From: Clostridiales bacterium mt11
Lineage (GTDB): Bacteria; Bacillota; Clostridia; Tissierellales; Tepidimicrobiaceae
DNA: 64,000 nucleotides
Direction: 5' to 3'
Assembly: GCA_001282665.1 (NCBI GenBank)
Contig: LN874945.1
Coordinates: forward strand, 1 to 64,000
Shown: in pieces, positions 35,612 to 44,764 of the stretch
Layout of the letters: the number at the start of each line of letters is the position of its first letter
Numbering within the stretch: the first letter of the stretch is position 1
The notes under the pieces: model-generated
Seen by the model: the letters and a program-made list of their open reading frames with translations, nothing else
Database searches by the model: none
Told to the model about the DNA's origin: nothing
Translations under genes and position numbers: made by a program

Positions 35612-38407
35612 ATGTACTTTAATGAACATAAATTAGAAGTTATAAAAGAACTTATGACTGATGAAAATCAGGGATTAAACCAAAGGGAAGTAAAAATAAG
35701 ACAAGAAAAATATGGTCCAAATGAATTTTCAAAGGATAATAAAGGTTCTCCATGGGATGGCCTTTTTGATCCTATGATGGTTATCCTTTTAGTTTCAGCT
35801 ATTATCAGTTTATTGATTGGTGAATATGGGGATGCAATTGGTATAATATTGGCCATAATACTGGGTACTACCATAGGACTTGTAACTGAAGATCGGTCTA
35901 AAAAGGCGGCGGAAGCATTATCTAAGATGGCAGAAAATATCTCCGTTAAATGTATACGGGATGGAGAAATAACCATCGTATTAAAAAATGACCTAGTTCC
36001 CGGAGATATTGTCTTACTTGAAACAGGTGATATGGTTCCAGCTGATGGTAGGTTACTAGAATCTATAGAGTTAAAAGTCCGAGAGGATATATTAACTGGG
36101 GAATCAGATGATGTAGATAAATATGCTGATGAGATAGTTTCAATAAGAACAGTTGATGCAAATGGAAATATAATAATTCAAGAACCTATACCCGCAAAAC
36201 AAATTAATATGGTATTTGGAGGTACTTTCATAGCCTATGGTAGAGGGAAGATAGTGGTAACATCTATTGGAGATTCTACTCAAATGGGGAAGATTTCTCA
36301 AAGTCTATATGATAGCGACACCAATCAAACACCATTACAAATTAAACTAGCTCAATTAGGAAAAAATATAGCTAAAATATCCAGTTCTGTAGCAGGTCTA
36401 TTGTTGATATTTATGATTACTAAGATGGTATTAAAAGACTCTCTTTATATAGACACTTCAGGTATAGTTCCATTTTTAAATTCAATTGAGCCCATTAAAA
36501 GTGCTTTCGTTGTTTGTGTGGCTCTTATGGTAGCAGCTGTTCCTGAAGGACTTCCAACGATGGTAAACATGACCCTCGGAATTACAATGCAGAAAATGGC
36601 TAAGATAAATGCTTTGGTTACAAAGAAAGAGGCTTGTGAAACCATAGGTTCAGTTTCGGTTATTTGCTCTGACAAGACAGGGACTTTAACTGAAAATAAG
36701 ATGACTGTAGAAAGCGTATTTATGAATGGGCAATTTGTTAAAAAATATGATTCCAATGAAAGCTATTTTATAGATAACTGTATTATAAATTCAACAGCAG
36801 ACATAGCTTACGAAGATAATCAGTGGCAATATATGGGCAGTGCTACTGAATGTGCCCTACTAGTTTATCTAAAGGACAAAGAATATTATAATTATCGTAA
36901 GGGGAAAAATATAATACACCAAATTCCTTTTACATCAAAGACTAAAAGGATGGATACGGTTATAAAAGAAGATGAAAACTATATTCTTTTATCAAAAGGA
37001 GCACCAGAAATTATATTAGATTCTTGTGGTTATGAATATATTGATGGACAGGTTAAGAAACTCACCCAAGAAAGAAAAAGGTTTATTACTCAACAGATAG
37101 AAAGTCTACAAGTTCACGCTATGAGAGTGTTGGGATTTGCTTATAAAAATATAAATGCAGCTTCTAGAGAAGTAGCTGTAACTATTGATGATAGTATGAA
37201 AAAGGCAACTGCGAATAATAGTAATTTTGAAAAGAATTTAATATTCACAGGATTTGTAGGTATTAAAGATCCTTTAAGGCCCGATGTAAAATCTTCTATT
37301 GATATTGCTAAAAGTGCCGGTGTTGCTACTAAGATGTTAACTGGTGATAATATTAACACTGCTGTAGCTATAGGAAATGAACTAGGACTATTAAATAACA
37401 ACAATAGAGCAGTGGAATCAAGTTATATAGATACTCTTTCTTTTAAGGCATTAAAAGAAGAAATAAACACCATATCTATTGTAGCTAGATCGACACCAGA
37501 AACTAAAATGCGAATAGTTGAAGCTCTTCAGGATAATGGAGAAGTTGTTGCTGTTACCGGTGATGGTATAAATGATGCTCCTGCATTAGCAAAAGCTGAT
37601 GTTGGAATAGCTATGGGAATATCCGGTACAGAAGTTGCTAAAAAGGCTGCCAGTATAATCTTGACAGATGATAGCTTCAGCACTATAGTGAAAGGAATCC
37701 AATGGGGTAGAGGAATATATGAAAATTTTCAAAGGTTTGTTCAATTTCAAATCACCGTTAATATTGTAGCCTTTTTTATAGCAATATTATCTCAAATAAT
37801 GGGACAAGAAATGCCTTTTACCACTATACAGCTGTTATGGGTGAATATAATAATGGATGGTCCTCCTGCATTGTCTTTAGGTTTAGAACCTGTTAGGGAA
37901 AATGTGTTGAAACGGAAACCTATTAAAAAGGATGATAGTATAATAACCAAAACCATGTTTAAATCAATACTCTTCAATGCCATAATTATTACTTCCCTGT
38001 TATTAGTACAGATGTTTTTTAATCCATTAGGGGTAGCTTTACCTACAGCTAGTAGTAATCCTAGATTTGTAGCCAATGAGATGGAAACATCACTATTTGC
38101 TTTATTTGCCTTTAGCTCCTTATTTAATGCCTTTAACTGTAGGGAATTTGGACTAAAAAGTATAATTCCTAATTTTACAAAGAATAGTATTGCAATAAAA
38201 GTTATATTTGGTACTGGATGTGCTCAAATAATTTTAATGGAATTATATAATAATTTTTTCAATACAGTACATTTAAGCTTTATCCTATGGATAAAAATTA
38301 TATTTATGGCTTCCTCTGTCATTTGGATTAATGAAATTATAAAGTTTATAGGAAGGTTTATTATAAATAAAGAGACTATAGATAAAAAGAATCCCCCATA
38401 TTTTTAA
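35612..38407 (+). CDS. Calcium-type P-type ATPase (P2 family)
   Basis: The 931-aa cation pump has an N-terminal actuator domain (ILTGESDDV), the phosphorylated Asp354 in SDKTGTLTENKM, a nucleotide domain, the hinge MLTGDN and VTGDGINDAPALAKADVGIAMG, and about ten membrane helices. Helix 4 has the P2-type VAAVPEGLP motif, and helix 6 has NIIMDGPPAL, which carries the asparagine and aspartate typical of Ca2+ pumps. It most likely exports Ca2+. GGGGG lies 9-13 nt upstream of the ATG. It is a single-gene transcript. Confidence 0.88.
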   Translation: MYFNEHKLEVIKELMTDENQGLNQREVKIRQEKYGPNEFSKDNKGSPWDGLFDPMMVILLVSAIISLLIGEYGDAIGIILAIILGTTIGLVTEDRSKKAAEALSKMAENISVKCIRDGEITIVLKNDLVPGDIVLLETGDMVPADGRLLESIELKVREDILTGESDDVDKYADEIVSIRTVDANGNIIIQEPIPAKQINMVFGGTFIAYGRGKIVVTSIGDSTQMGKISQSLYDSDTNQTPLQIKLAQLGKNIAKISSSVAGLLLIFMITKMVLKDSLYIDTSGIVPFLNSIEPIKSAFVVCVALMVAAVPEGLPTMVNMTLGITMQKMAKINALVTKKEACETIGSVSVICSDKTGTLTENKMTVESVFMNGQFVKKYDSNESYFIDNCIINSTADIAYEDNQWQYMGSATECALLVYLKDKEYYNYRKGKNIIHQIPFTSKTKRMDTVIKEDENYILLSKGAPEIILDSCGYEYIDGQVKKLTQERKRFITQQIESLQVHAMRVLGFAYKNINAASREVAVTIDDSMKKATANNSNFEKNLIFTGFVGIKDPLRPDVKSSIDIAKSAGVATKMLTGDNINTAVAIGNELGLLNNNNRAVESSYIDTLSFKALKEEINTISIVARSTPETKMRIVEALQDNGEVVAVTGDGINDAPALAKADVGIAMGISGTEVAKKAASIILTDDSFSTIVKGIQWGRGIYENFQRFVQFQITVNIVAFFIAILSQIMGQEMPFTTIQLLWVNIIMDGPPALSLGLEPVRENVLKRKPIKKDDSIITKTMFKSILFNAIIITSLLLVQMFFNPLGVALPTASSNPRFVANEMETSLFALFAFSSLFNAFNCREFGLKSIIPNFTKNSIAIKVIFGTGCAQIILMELYNNFFNTVHLSFILWIKIIFMASSVIWINEIIKFIGRFIINKETIDKKNPPYF

Positions 38408-38424
38408 TATGGGGGATTCTTTTT
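38384..38424. terminator. Terminator containing the ATPase stop codon
   Basis: A perfect 18-bp stem (38384-38401 with 38407-38424), five C-G pairs in a row, and flanking A5 and T5 tracts. The stop codon TAA sits at the loop/right-arm junction. Confidence 0.85.
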
Positions 38425-38552
38425 AATCTTTATCTTATGTAAATTGTACTTAAATATTAGACAATTTTACTTTTTAATAGTAAACTATAATTGATAGTAT
38501 TTATTTGCACTGCTTAGGAAAACGTTTTTTCTAAAAAATAGGGGGTGTCTTT

Positions 38553-39758
38553 ATGACTTTAAATTATGCTAAGCGTATGGACAATATTAAAGCATCTGAA
38601 ATTAGGGAGTTATTAAAATTAACTCAAAAACCAGAAGTTATTTCCTTTGCTGGAGGGCTGCCAGCACCAGAACTTTTTCCTATTGAGGAATTAAAAAGGA
38701 TTTCAAAAGAAGTCTTAGAGGAGAATGGAACAGCTGCACTTCAATACGGTCCTACAGAAGGATATGGACCATTGAGGGAAAAGATTGCCGAAAGAATGGC
38801 AAAGGTCCATGTAGATATTAGCCCAAATGATATTCTTGTTACTAGTGGTTCACAACAAGGGTTAGATTTTTCTGCAAAGATATTTATCAACCCAGGAGAT
38901 ATAATCATCTGTGAAAGCCCAAGCTATTTAGGTGCTATCAATGCTTTTAAAGCCTATGAACCTAAATTCATAGAAATTGAAACTGATGATGAAGGTATGA
39001 TTATGGAAGAGTTGGAGGAAGCACTTAAGAACAATGACAATGTTAAGTTTATATATGTCATTCCAGATTTCCAAAATCCATCAGGAAAGACTTGGTCTAC
39101 AGATAGAAGAAAAAGATTAGTAGAACTAGCAAACAGATATAATATAGCCATTGTAGAAGATAACCCTTATGGAGAATTGAGATTTGAAGGAGAAATACTT
39201 CCAGCGGTTAAACATTATGACACTGAAGGAAGGGTAATATTTTTAGGAACATTTTCAAAGATATTTTGCCCAGGGCTTAGATTAGGATGGGTAGTTGCAG
39301 ATAAAGAAGTATTAAATAAATTTATCATGGTTAAACAAGGAGCAGATTTACAATCCAGTACTATTTCTCAAATGGAAGTAGCAAAGTTTTTAGAAACTTA
39401 CGATATAGAAAAGCATATTGAAAAGATAAAAGATGTATACAGAAAAAGAAGAGATTTAATGATGAAAACCATGGAAGAAGAATTTCCTAAGGAAGTTAAA
39501 TTTACTTATCCTAACGGAGGATTGTTTACTTGGGTAGTACTTCCTGAAAACATAAATGCAAGAGAATTAGCTGTAAAAGCATTAGAAAATAACGTTGCTT
39601 TTGTACCAGGCGGTTCCTTCTTCCCTAATGGAGGTAATGAAAACACATTTAGGATGAACTATTCAAACATGGATGAGGAAAGAATAGTTGAAGGTGTAAA
39701 AAGACTTGGTGTCGCTATAAAGGAAATGATGGGTGATACTATAAAGGAAACTATATAA
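38553..39758 (+). CDS. PLP-dependent aminotransferase (LysN/2-aminoadipate class)
   Basis: This 401-aa fold-type I aminotransferase has PEVISFAGGLPAPELFP, the cofactor-stacking SGSQQGLD region, the PLP Lys in GTFSKIFCPGLRLGW and the substrate-binding Arg in NTFRMNYS near the end. Members act on branched, aromatic or 2-aminoadipate substrates; specificity cannot be assigned. GGGGGTG precedes the ATG. A terminator follows. Confidence 0.85.
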   Translation: MTLNYAKRMDNIKASEIRELLKLTQKPEVISFAGGLPAPELFPIEELKRISKEVLEENGTAALQYGPTEGYGPLREKIAERMAKVHVDISPNDILVTSGSQQGLDFSAKIFINPGDIIICESPSYLGAINAFKAYEPKFIEIETDDEGMIMEELEEALKNNDNVKFIYVIPDFQNPSGKTWSTDRRKRLVELANRYNIAIVEDNPYGELRFEGEILPAVKHYDTEGRVIFLGTFSKIFCPGLRLGWVVADKEVLNKFIMVKQGADLQSSTISQMEVAKFLETYDIEKHIEKIKDVYRKRRDLMMKTMEEEFPKEVKFTYPNGGLFTWVVLPENINARELAVKALENNVAFVPGGSFFPNGGNENTFRMNYSNMDEERIVEGVKRLGVAIKEMMGDTIKETI

Positions 39759-39766
39759 GCATGATT

Positions 39767-39796
39767 AAAAGCCTCTCAAATTTTGAGAGGCTTTTT
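39767..39796 (+). terminator. Terminator after the aminotransferase gene
   Basis: AAAAGCCTCTC (39767-39777) pairs with GAGAGGCTTTT (39785-39795) around a 7-nt loop and continues into T. Confidence 0.85.
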
Positions 39797-39841
39797 AAAA
39801 CCAAGTAAAAAGGAGTAAATGCGAGTATAATTAAAAAAACC

Positions 39842-39870
39842 TTGAATCCTATATATATTAATGATATAAT
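39842..39870 (+). promoter_or_regulatory. Promoter of rpsF-ssb-rpsR
   Basis: TTGAAT (39842-39847), 17-nt spacer, TATAAT (39865-39870). Well placed for the ribosomal protein operon and close to consensus. Confidence 0.75.
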
Positions 39871-39883
39871 TCTATAGGTATAT

Positions 39884-39910
39884 CCTTGCTCTATTAAATT
39901 AGAGCCGTTA
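39884..39910 (+). promoter_or_regulatory. Candidate S6:S18 autoregulatory leader
   Basis: GCTCTA (39888-39893) pairs with TAGAGC (39900-39905), directly followed by CCG (39905-39907), about 15 nt before the rpsF ribosome site. A hairpin with a conserved CCG just before rpsF is how the S6:S18 complex recognises its own mRNA in several bacteria. The structural match is partial and judged by eye. Confidence 0.42.
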
Positions 39911-39931
39911 GTCCAAAAGGAGGTGAAATAC

Positions 39932-40216
39932 ATGAGAAAATATGAAGGTGTTTTTATCTTTGTGCCAAGTCTTGAAGAAGAAAATAGAAATCAACTATTA
40001 GATAGACTTAAAGGTATTATCGAAGCAGATGGTACTATTACAAACGTTGATGAGTGGGGAATGAGAAAATTAGCTTACGAAATCAATGATTTGACTGAAG
40101 GATATTATATAATAGTTAACTTTGAATCTACCCCTGAAACTGTTGGGGAATTAGATAGAGTTTGCAAGATTTCTGACAGCATAATGAGACATATGATAGT
40201 TAGAGAAGATGAATAA
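39932..40216 (+). CDS. rpsF: Ribosomal protein S6
   Basis: This 94-aa protein is of the normal length (MRKYEGVFIFVPSLEEE, MRKLAYEINDLTEGYYIIVNF). ATG 39932 is chosen because AGGAGG lies 6-8 nt upstream; a GTG at 39923 overlaps that site. It is the first gene of rpsF-ssb-rpsR and pairs with S18 in the platform of the 30S subunit. Confidence 0.95.
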   Translation: MRKYEGVFIFVPSLEEENRNQLLDRLKGIIEADGTITNVDEWGMRKLAYEINDLTEGYYIIVNFESTPETVGELDRVCKISDSIMRHMIVREDE

Positions 40217-40236
40217 ATCTTAAGGTGGTGTTTTGG

Positions 40237-40668
40237 TTGAATAATGTTGTGCTAATTGGAAGACTTACGAGGGATCCAGAATTAAGGTATATACCTAATA
40301 CAGGTACTCCAGTATCTACTTTTAGTTTGGCGGTAGATAAGCAGCTTTCTAAGGATAAAAAACAAGAATTTGAAAGTAAAGGACAACCAACAGCCGACTT
40401 TATAAACATTGTCGTATGGGGAAAACAGGCAGAAAACTGTGCTAATTATCTAGTTAAGGGAAGGCTTACTGCTGTTCAAGGAAGACTTCAATCTAGGTCT
40501 TATGACGCTAAAGATGGTACACGAAGGTTTATAACTGAAGTTGTAGCAGAAAGAGTTCAGTTTTTAGAATGGGGAAACGATAATAATTCAAACTTTGGCG
40601 GCTCAAATCTAGACTTCCCAGGCATAGATGGCTTCGAACCCGTAGACGATGACAATATTCCATTCTAA
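40237..40668 (+). CDS. ssb: Single-stranded DNA-binding protein
   Basis: This 143-aa OB-fold protein starts with NNVVLIGRLTRDPELRYI. It has an acidic flexible tail ending DDDNIPF, the tip that recruits replication and repair partners. The TTG at 40237 is preferred because AAGGTGGTG sits 6 nt upstream. It lies between the two ribosomal protein genes, as is standard in Firmicutes. Confidence 0.95.
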   Translation: MNNVVLIGRLTRDPELRYIPNTGTPVSTFSLAVDKQLSKDKKQEFESKGQPTADFINIVVWGKQAENCANYLVKGRLTAVQGRLQSRSYDAKDGTRRFITEVVAERVQFLEWGNDNNSNFGGSNLDFPGIDGFEPVDDDNIPF

Positions 40669-40684
40669 GAAGGAGGGAAAGACG

Positions 40685-40909
40685 GTGCAAAGAAGATTTA
40701 AACCAAGAAAAAGAGTTTGTAGTTTTTGTGCAGACAAATCAGATCATATAGATTATAAAGATATAAATAAATTAAAAAAATATGTTACTGAAAGAGGAAA
40801 AATTCTTCCAAGAAGAATCTCTGGTAACTGTGCAAAACATCAAAGAGAATTAACAACAGCTATAAAAAAAGCAAGACAAATAGCACTACTACCATATAGT
40901 GCAGACTAA
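40685..40909 (+). CDS. rpsR: Ribosomal protein S18 (zinc-binding type)
   Basis: This 74-aa protein (QRRFKPRKRVCSFC...GNCAKHQRELTTAIKKARQIALLPY) keeps Cys-x-x-Cys and a later Cys/His set, the zinc-binding form. It starts at GTG 40685 with AAGGAGGG upstream, overlapping nothing. It ends the transcript at the terminator beginning at its stop codon. Confidence 0.95.
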   Translation: MQRRFKPRKRVCSFCADKSDHIDYKDINKLKKYVTERGKILPRRISGNCAKHQRELTTAIKKARQIALLPYSAD

Positions 40910-40932
40910 GAGAGGAATAACCTCTCTTTTTT
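40908..40932 (+). terminator. Terminator after rpsR
   Basis: AAGAGAGG (40908-40915) pairs with CCTCTCTT (40921-40928) with a 5-nt loop, followed by TTTT. Confidence 0.88.
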
Positions 40933-41010
40933 GTTTGACAGATAATATTTTACTTTGTATTATCTTAATAAGACTATTATTTAAAATGGATATATAAAAA
41001 GGGTGAAAAT

Positions 41011-41334
41011 ATGATTGATAAAAAAGATATGGATATAATAAAAAACCTTAGGACTATCGAATGGCTTAAGAGTGAAATATTGACTTCCGTAGCTAATCTT
41101 TATGAATTATTGGCTAGAGGAGAGGATAATATAAAAGAGGATATAGAAGATATAACTTCTAATATTATTCTTTTGTCCTATTTGTTGGGGAAAAGGTTAG
41201 GATTAAATTATGAGGATATAAACTCTAATCTTATAGATAAAATAAAGCTAAACTTAATAGAAGATCATAAGATTGAAAAATGGTATGGAGATTTAAGTGA
41301 GCTATTAGAGTTTATAAGGCATAATCAAGGATAG
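41011..41334 (+). CDS. MazG-like family protein
   Basis: This all-helical 107-aa protein (TIEWLKSEILTSVANLYELLARGEDNIKEDIEDITSNIILLSYLLGKRLGL) resembles the small MazG-like group commonly found before yybS and gdpP in Clostridia. The acidic residues spaced along the helices recall NTP pyrophosphohydrolases, but I cannot confirm a complete metal site. It is the first gene of the yybS-gdpP-rplI-dnaB series. Confidence 0.7.
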   Translation: MIDKKDMDIIKNLRTIEWLKSEILTSVANLYELLARGEDNIKEDIEDITSNIILLSYLLGKRLGLNYEDINSNLIDKIKLNLIEDHKIEKWYGDLSELLEFIRHNQG

Positions 41335-41345
41335 GAGTGAAAATT

Positions 41346-42296
41346 TTGAAAGTAGATTGGAATAAAGAAAATAAAATTCTCGAGACTATATTGGTGATTG
41401 GAATAGCTACTATATTGATGCTTTTAGGAATGTATTATTTGCCCTGGATTATTTTTTTATACCCAATTCCTTTTGTAGTATTAGGGGTTAGATATGGAAT
41501 AAGCTATAGTATAATTAGTTTAATCGTATCAACGTTTTCAATTGGATTAATGGTTGACAAGGTATCTGGTATATTCATATTTTTAACTTTTACACCCTTA
41601 ATCATTTCTTTAAACTACACTATTAGAAATAGAAAGAGACCTTTTGAAATTTTATCCATTTCTACATTGGTTTTACTAGCTTCGTTTTTGTTAGTATTAA
41701 ATATTATGGGAGATATGGGTGGAGTCAGCGTTATCAATCAAATGGAAGAGCTTTTTACTCAAGTGTTAAATAGCCAGATAGAAGTATTAAAGCAAATGGA
41801 TTTATCTCAATATCAAGTTTTAAAGATGAAAGATTTACTAGAGAATGCCTATAACTATATCCTTCTAATAATACCTTCTATAGTGATGATATTTTCACTA
41901 ATTACAGCATATTTAAATTATTTTATATCCTCCCTATTACTTAGAAAATTAGGGTATGGCATAGTATTTATTCCTAAGTTCTCAAAATTCAAATTGCCTA
42001 ATAATATTTTAGTAGGGACTGGAATCATGTTTTTAGGTGCTTTTTTGATTAGGAGTTTGAAACTGTTTTATTATGAAACCATATTTTTAAATATTACAGT
42101 ACTTGTATCTTTTATGTTTTTTACACAAGGTTTATCCGTAATAGATTATCGGCTTGTTAATAAGAAAATAAGGACAATTCCAAGAGTTTTAATTATCATG
42201 TTTTTTACAGTATTATTGCCCTTGGGATGGATAATCTCATTTATTGGAGTATTAGATGCAATATTTGATTTTAGGAAATTTGGGAAAAGTGCTTAA
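41346..42296 (+). CDS. YybS-family (DUF2232) membrane protein
   Basis: This 316-aa protein has about eight hydrophobic segments (ILETILVIGIATILMLLGMY onward) and matches the DUF2232/YybS group that sits before gdpP in Firmicutes. The group resembles the substrate-binding S component of ECF transporters, but no substrate is known. The TTG at 41346 is preferred over GTG 41337, which overlaps the ribosome site GGAG. Confidence 0.78.
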   Translation: MKVDWNKENKILETILVIGIATILMLLGMYYLPWIIFLYPIPFVVLGVRYGISYSIISLIVSTFSIGLMVDKVSGIFIFLTFTPLIISLNYTIRNRKRPFEILSISTLVLLASFLLVLNIMGDMGGVSVINQMEELFTQVLNSQIEVLKQMDLSQYQVLKMKDLLENAYNYILLIIPSIVMIFSLITAYLNYFISSLLLRKLGYGIVFIPKFSKFKLPNNILVGTGIMFLGAFLIRSLKLFYYETIFLNITVLVSFMFFTQGLSVIDYRLVNKKIRTIPRVLIIMFFTVLLPLGWIISFIGVLDAIFDFRKFGKSA

Positions 42297-42316
42297 ATCC
42301 TAATAGGAGGATTAAT

Positions 42317-44317
42317 ATGGATCATAAAAATTTATTTAAATGGAAAGATACAAAGATATATTTAATAATTATCGGATGCCTTATAGCTATAATCGCTTTT
42401 TATCAACCAGTTTTAGCATTGATTTGTGCTATAGCATTGGCTTATTTGATATATCACTATATTAAGACCATAAGTGATAAGGAAAGGGAATGGACTAAAT
42501 ATATTGAAGGATTAGCAGAAGAATTTGAATCTGCAACGAAACATGCAGTATTTAATATGCCTTTTCCATTGGTAATGTTAGAAGTAGATGGTACCATATC
42601 TTGGTATAATACTAGGTTTTTAGATATGTTAGATGAAAAAGATATATTAAATAAAAAAATAGATGAGTTAGTGCCTAAATTAAAGGTAGAGGATATATTA
42701 AAAAATGACGATAAAGCCCCCTTAGATATAAAATATAATACTAAATATTATAAAGTATATTATAATATAGTTGACAGTAAAAAAACTATCAATACAAAGG
42801 GAAATATAATCATGTTGTATTGGGTTGATAATACTGGTGAAGTCATTTTAAGCCAAAAATATGAGGAAGAAAGACCGACGGTTTGTCTAGCCTATATAGA
42901 TAATTATGATGAGGTGAAAAGTACTACATCTGAAGTAAATAGACCATTGGTATTAGCTGAAATTGATAAGACCATTAACACTTATGCAAGTATAAATAAT
43001 GGCTTTGTAAGAAAATATGAAAATGATAAGTATTTATTAATATTTGAAAATAAGAATCTAAGGTTAATACAAAATAAAAAGTTTGATATACTAGACCAGA
43101 TTAGAGTTATTGATAATGGAAACACCATACCTATAACATTGAGTATGGGAGTAGGAGTAAATGGTGAGAATCCTAATGAAACCTATGAATATGCAAAGGC
43201 TGCAATAGATATTGCATTGGGAAGAGGTGGAGACCAAGCAGTAGTTAAAGAAAATAATAACTTAAGCTTTTATGGAGGCAAAACCAAAGCTATTGAAAAA
43301 AGAAATAAAGTTAAATCCAGAGTTATATCCCATGCTTTAAGACAACTTATAGATCAATCAGATGAAGTGTTTGTAATGGGGCATAAAATTGCAGATATGG
43401 ACTCCTTTGGAGCCAGTGTAGGCATAATTAGAGCAGCTAAAAGCAGAAATAAAAAAGGATATCTGGTATTAAGAGGAGTGAATCCCTCTATTAGGAATAT
43501 TTATGATAGAATGAAACTAGAGGAACCTGAATATCTGGATTCCATTATTACTCCAGAAGAAGCAATTCAAATGGTAGATGGATCTTCTCTTTTAGTCGTA
43601 GTAGATAATCATAAGCCGAGCTTTACGGAAGCTCCAGAGCTTTTAGATTTAACTGATAAGATTGTATTAATTGACCATCATAGAAGAGGAGCAGAATTTA
43701 TTGAGGATCCGGTACTTATCTATTTAGAACCTTATGCTTCTTCTACCTGTGAGCTGGTTACAGAGATACTCTATTATATGTCTGAAAAAATGGATATGAC
43801 GAAATTTGAAGCTGATTCCCTATTGGCAGGTATAACGGTGGATACTAAGAATTTTACCTTCCAAACTGGAGTAAGAACTTTTGAGGCAGCCTCAATACTT
43901 AAAAGAGCAGGTGCAGATACTACCAGCGTTAAACAATTATTTAAAGACGATTTCACAACATTTTTGTATAAGGCAGAAGTGGTTAAAAATTCTAGGATTG
44001 TATTTGAGAAAGTTGCCATTGGTAAATTTGAAAGGGATATGGAAGATTCCCTTCTAATAGCGGCTCAAGGTGCCAATGATCTATTAGATATAAATGGAGT
44101 TGAAGCATCTTTTGTACTAACCTTATCTGATGGGAAAGTCCATATAAGTGGTAGGTCTTTAGGGAGTATATCTGTTCAATTGATATTAGAAAAGTTAGGT
44201 GGAGGAGGTCATCTAACTAGTGCAGGAACCCAATTGGAAGGAGTTTCTATAGAACAGGCAGAAAAGATACTTATTGATGCTATAGATGAATACTTTAGGG
44301 AAGGTGATAATAAATGA
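42317..44317 (+). CDS. gdpP: Cyclic-di-AMP phosphodiesterase GdpP
   Basis: The 666-aa protein has the full GdpP layout: two N-terminal membrane helices (about residues 11-55), a PAS-like sensor domain, a degenerate GGDEF domain (SMGVGVNGENPNE with the catalytic motif altered to GRGGDQAVV) and a C-terminal DHH/DHHA1 phosphodiesterase with GHKIADMDSFGAS, VVDNHKPS, LIDHHRRG and the late GGGGH motif. It breaks down c-di-AMP, which controls K+ and osmolyte balance. It overlaps rplI by 4 nt. Confidence 0.93.
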   Translation: MDHKNLFKWKDTKIYLIIIGCLIAIIAFYQPVLALICAIALAYLIYHYIKTISDKEREWTKYIEGLAEEFESATKHAVFNMPFPLVMLEVDGTISWYNTRFLDMLDEKDILNKKIDELVPKLKVEDILKNDDKAPLDIKYNTKYYKVYYNIVDSKKTINTKGNIIMLYWVDNTGEVILSQKYEEERPTVCLAYIDNYDEVKSTTSEVNRPLVLAEIDKTINTYASINNGFVRKYENDKYLLIFENKNLRLIQNKKFDILDQIRVIDNGNTIPITLSMGVGVNGENPNETYEYAKAAIDIALGRGGDQAVVKENNNLSFYGGKTKAIEKRNKVKSRVISHALRQLIDQSDEVFVMGHKIADMDSFGASVGIIRAAKSRNKKGYLVLRGVNPSIRNIYDRMKLEEPEYLDSIITPEEAIQMVDGSSLLVVVDNHKPSFTEAPELLDLTDKIVLIDHHRRGAEFIEDPVLIYLEPYASSTCELVTEILYYMSEKMDMTKFEADSLLAGITVDTKNFTFQTGVRTFEAASILKRAGADTTSVKQLFKDDFTTFLYKAEVVKNSRIVFEKVAIGKFERDMEDSLLIAAQGANDLLDINGVEASFVLTLSDGKVHISGRSLGSISVQLILEKLGGGGHLTSAGTQLEGVSIEQAEKILIDAIDEYFREGDNK

Positions 44318-44760
44318 AAATAATTTTATTAAAAGATGTAAAAGGATTAGGTAAAGAGGGAGAATTAGTTAATGCTAAGGATGGATATGCAAGAAACTTT
44401 TTATTTCCGAAGAATTTAGCTGTAGAGGCAACGCCTGCAAACCTTAAAAAATGGGAAGAAAGAAAAAAGGTTGAACAAGCAAAAGAAAAGGAAGAATATG
44501 AAAGAGCTATAAAGATGAAGGAAAAAATTGAATCATTGAGTTTGGAGTTAAAAGGTAAAGCAGGTGAAGGTGGTAGATTATTTGGTTCTATTACATCTAA
44601 AGATATTTCCGAAGCTTTAGCTAAACAACATAATGTAAAAATTGATAAGAGAAAGATAGATTTAAAGGACAATATTAAATCTCTTGGTACAACTAATGTA
44701 GAAGTAAAGGTCTATCCAGAAGTATCTGCTAGACTAACTGTAAAGATAACAGAAGAATAA
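44314..44760 (+). CDS. rplI: Ribosomal protein L9
   Basis: This 148-aa protein is of the usual length. The N-terminal domain is MKIILLKDVKGLGKEGELVNAKDGYARNFLFPK, followed by a long connecting helix and a C-terminal RNA-binding domain. The ATG overlaps the gdpP stop (ATGA), so translation is coupled. Confidence 0.95.
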   Translation: MKIILLKDVKGLGKEGELVNAKDGYARNFLFPKNLAVEATPANLKKWEERKKVEQAKEKEEYERAIKMKEKIESLSLELKGKAGEGGRLFGSITSKDISEALAKQHNVKIDKRKIDLKDNIKSLGTTNVEVKVYPEVSARLTVKITEE

Positions 44761-44764
44761 TGGG

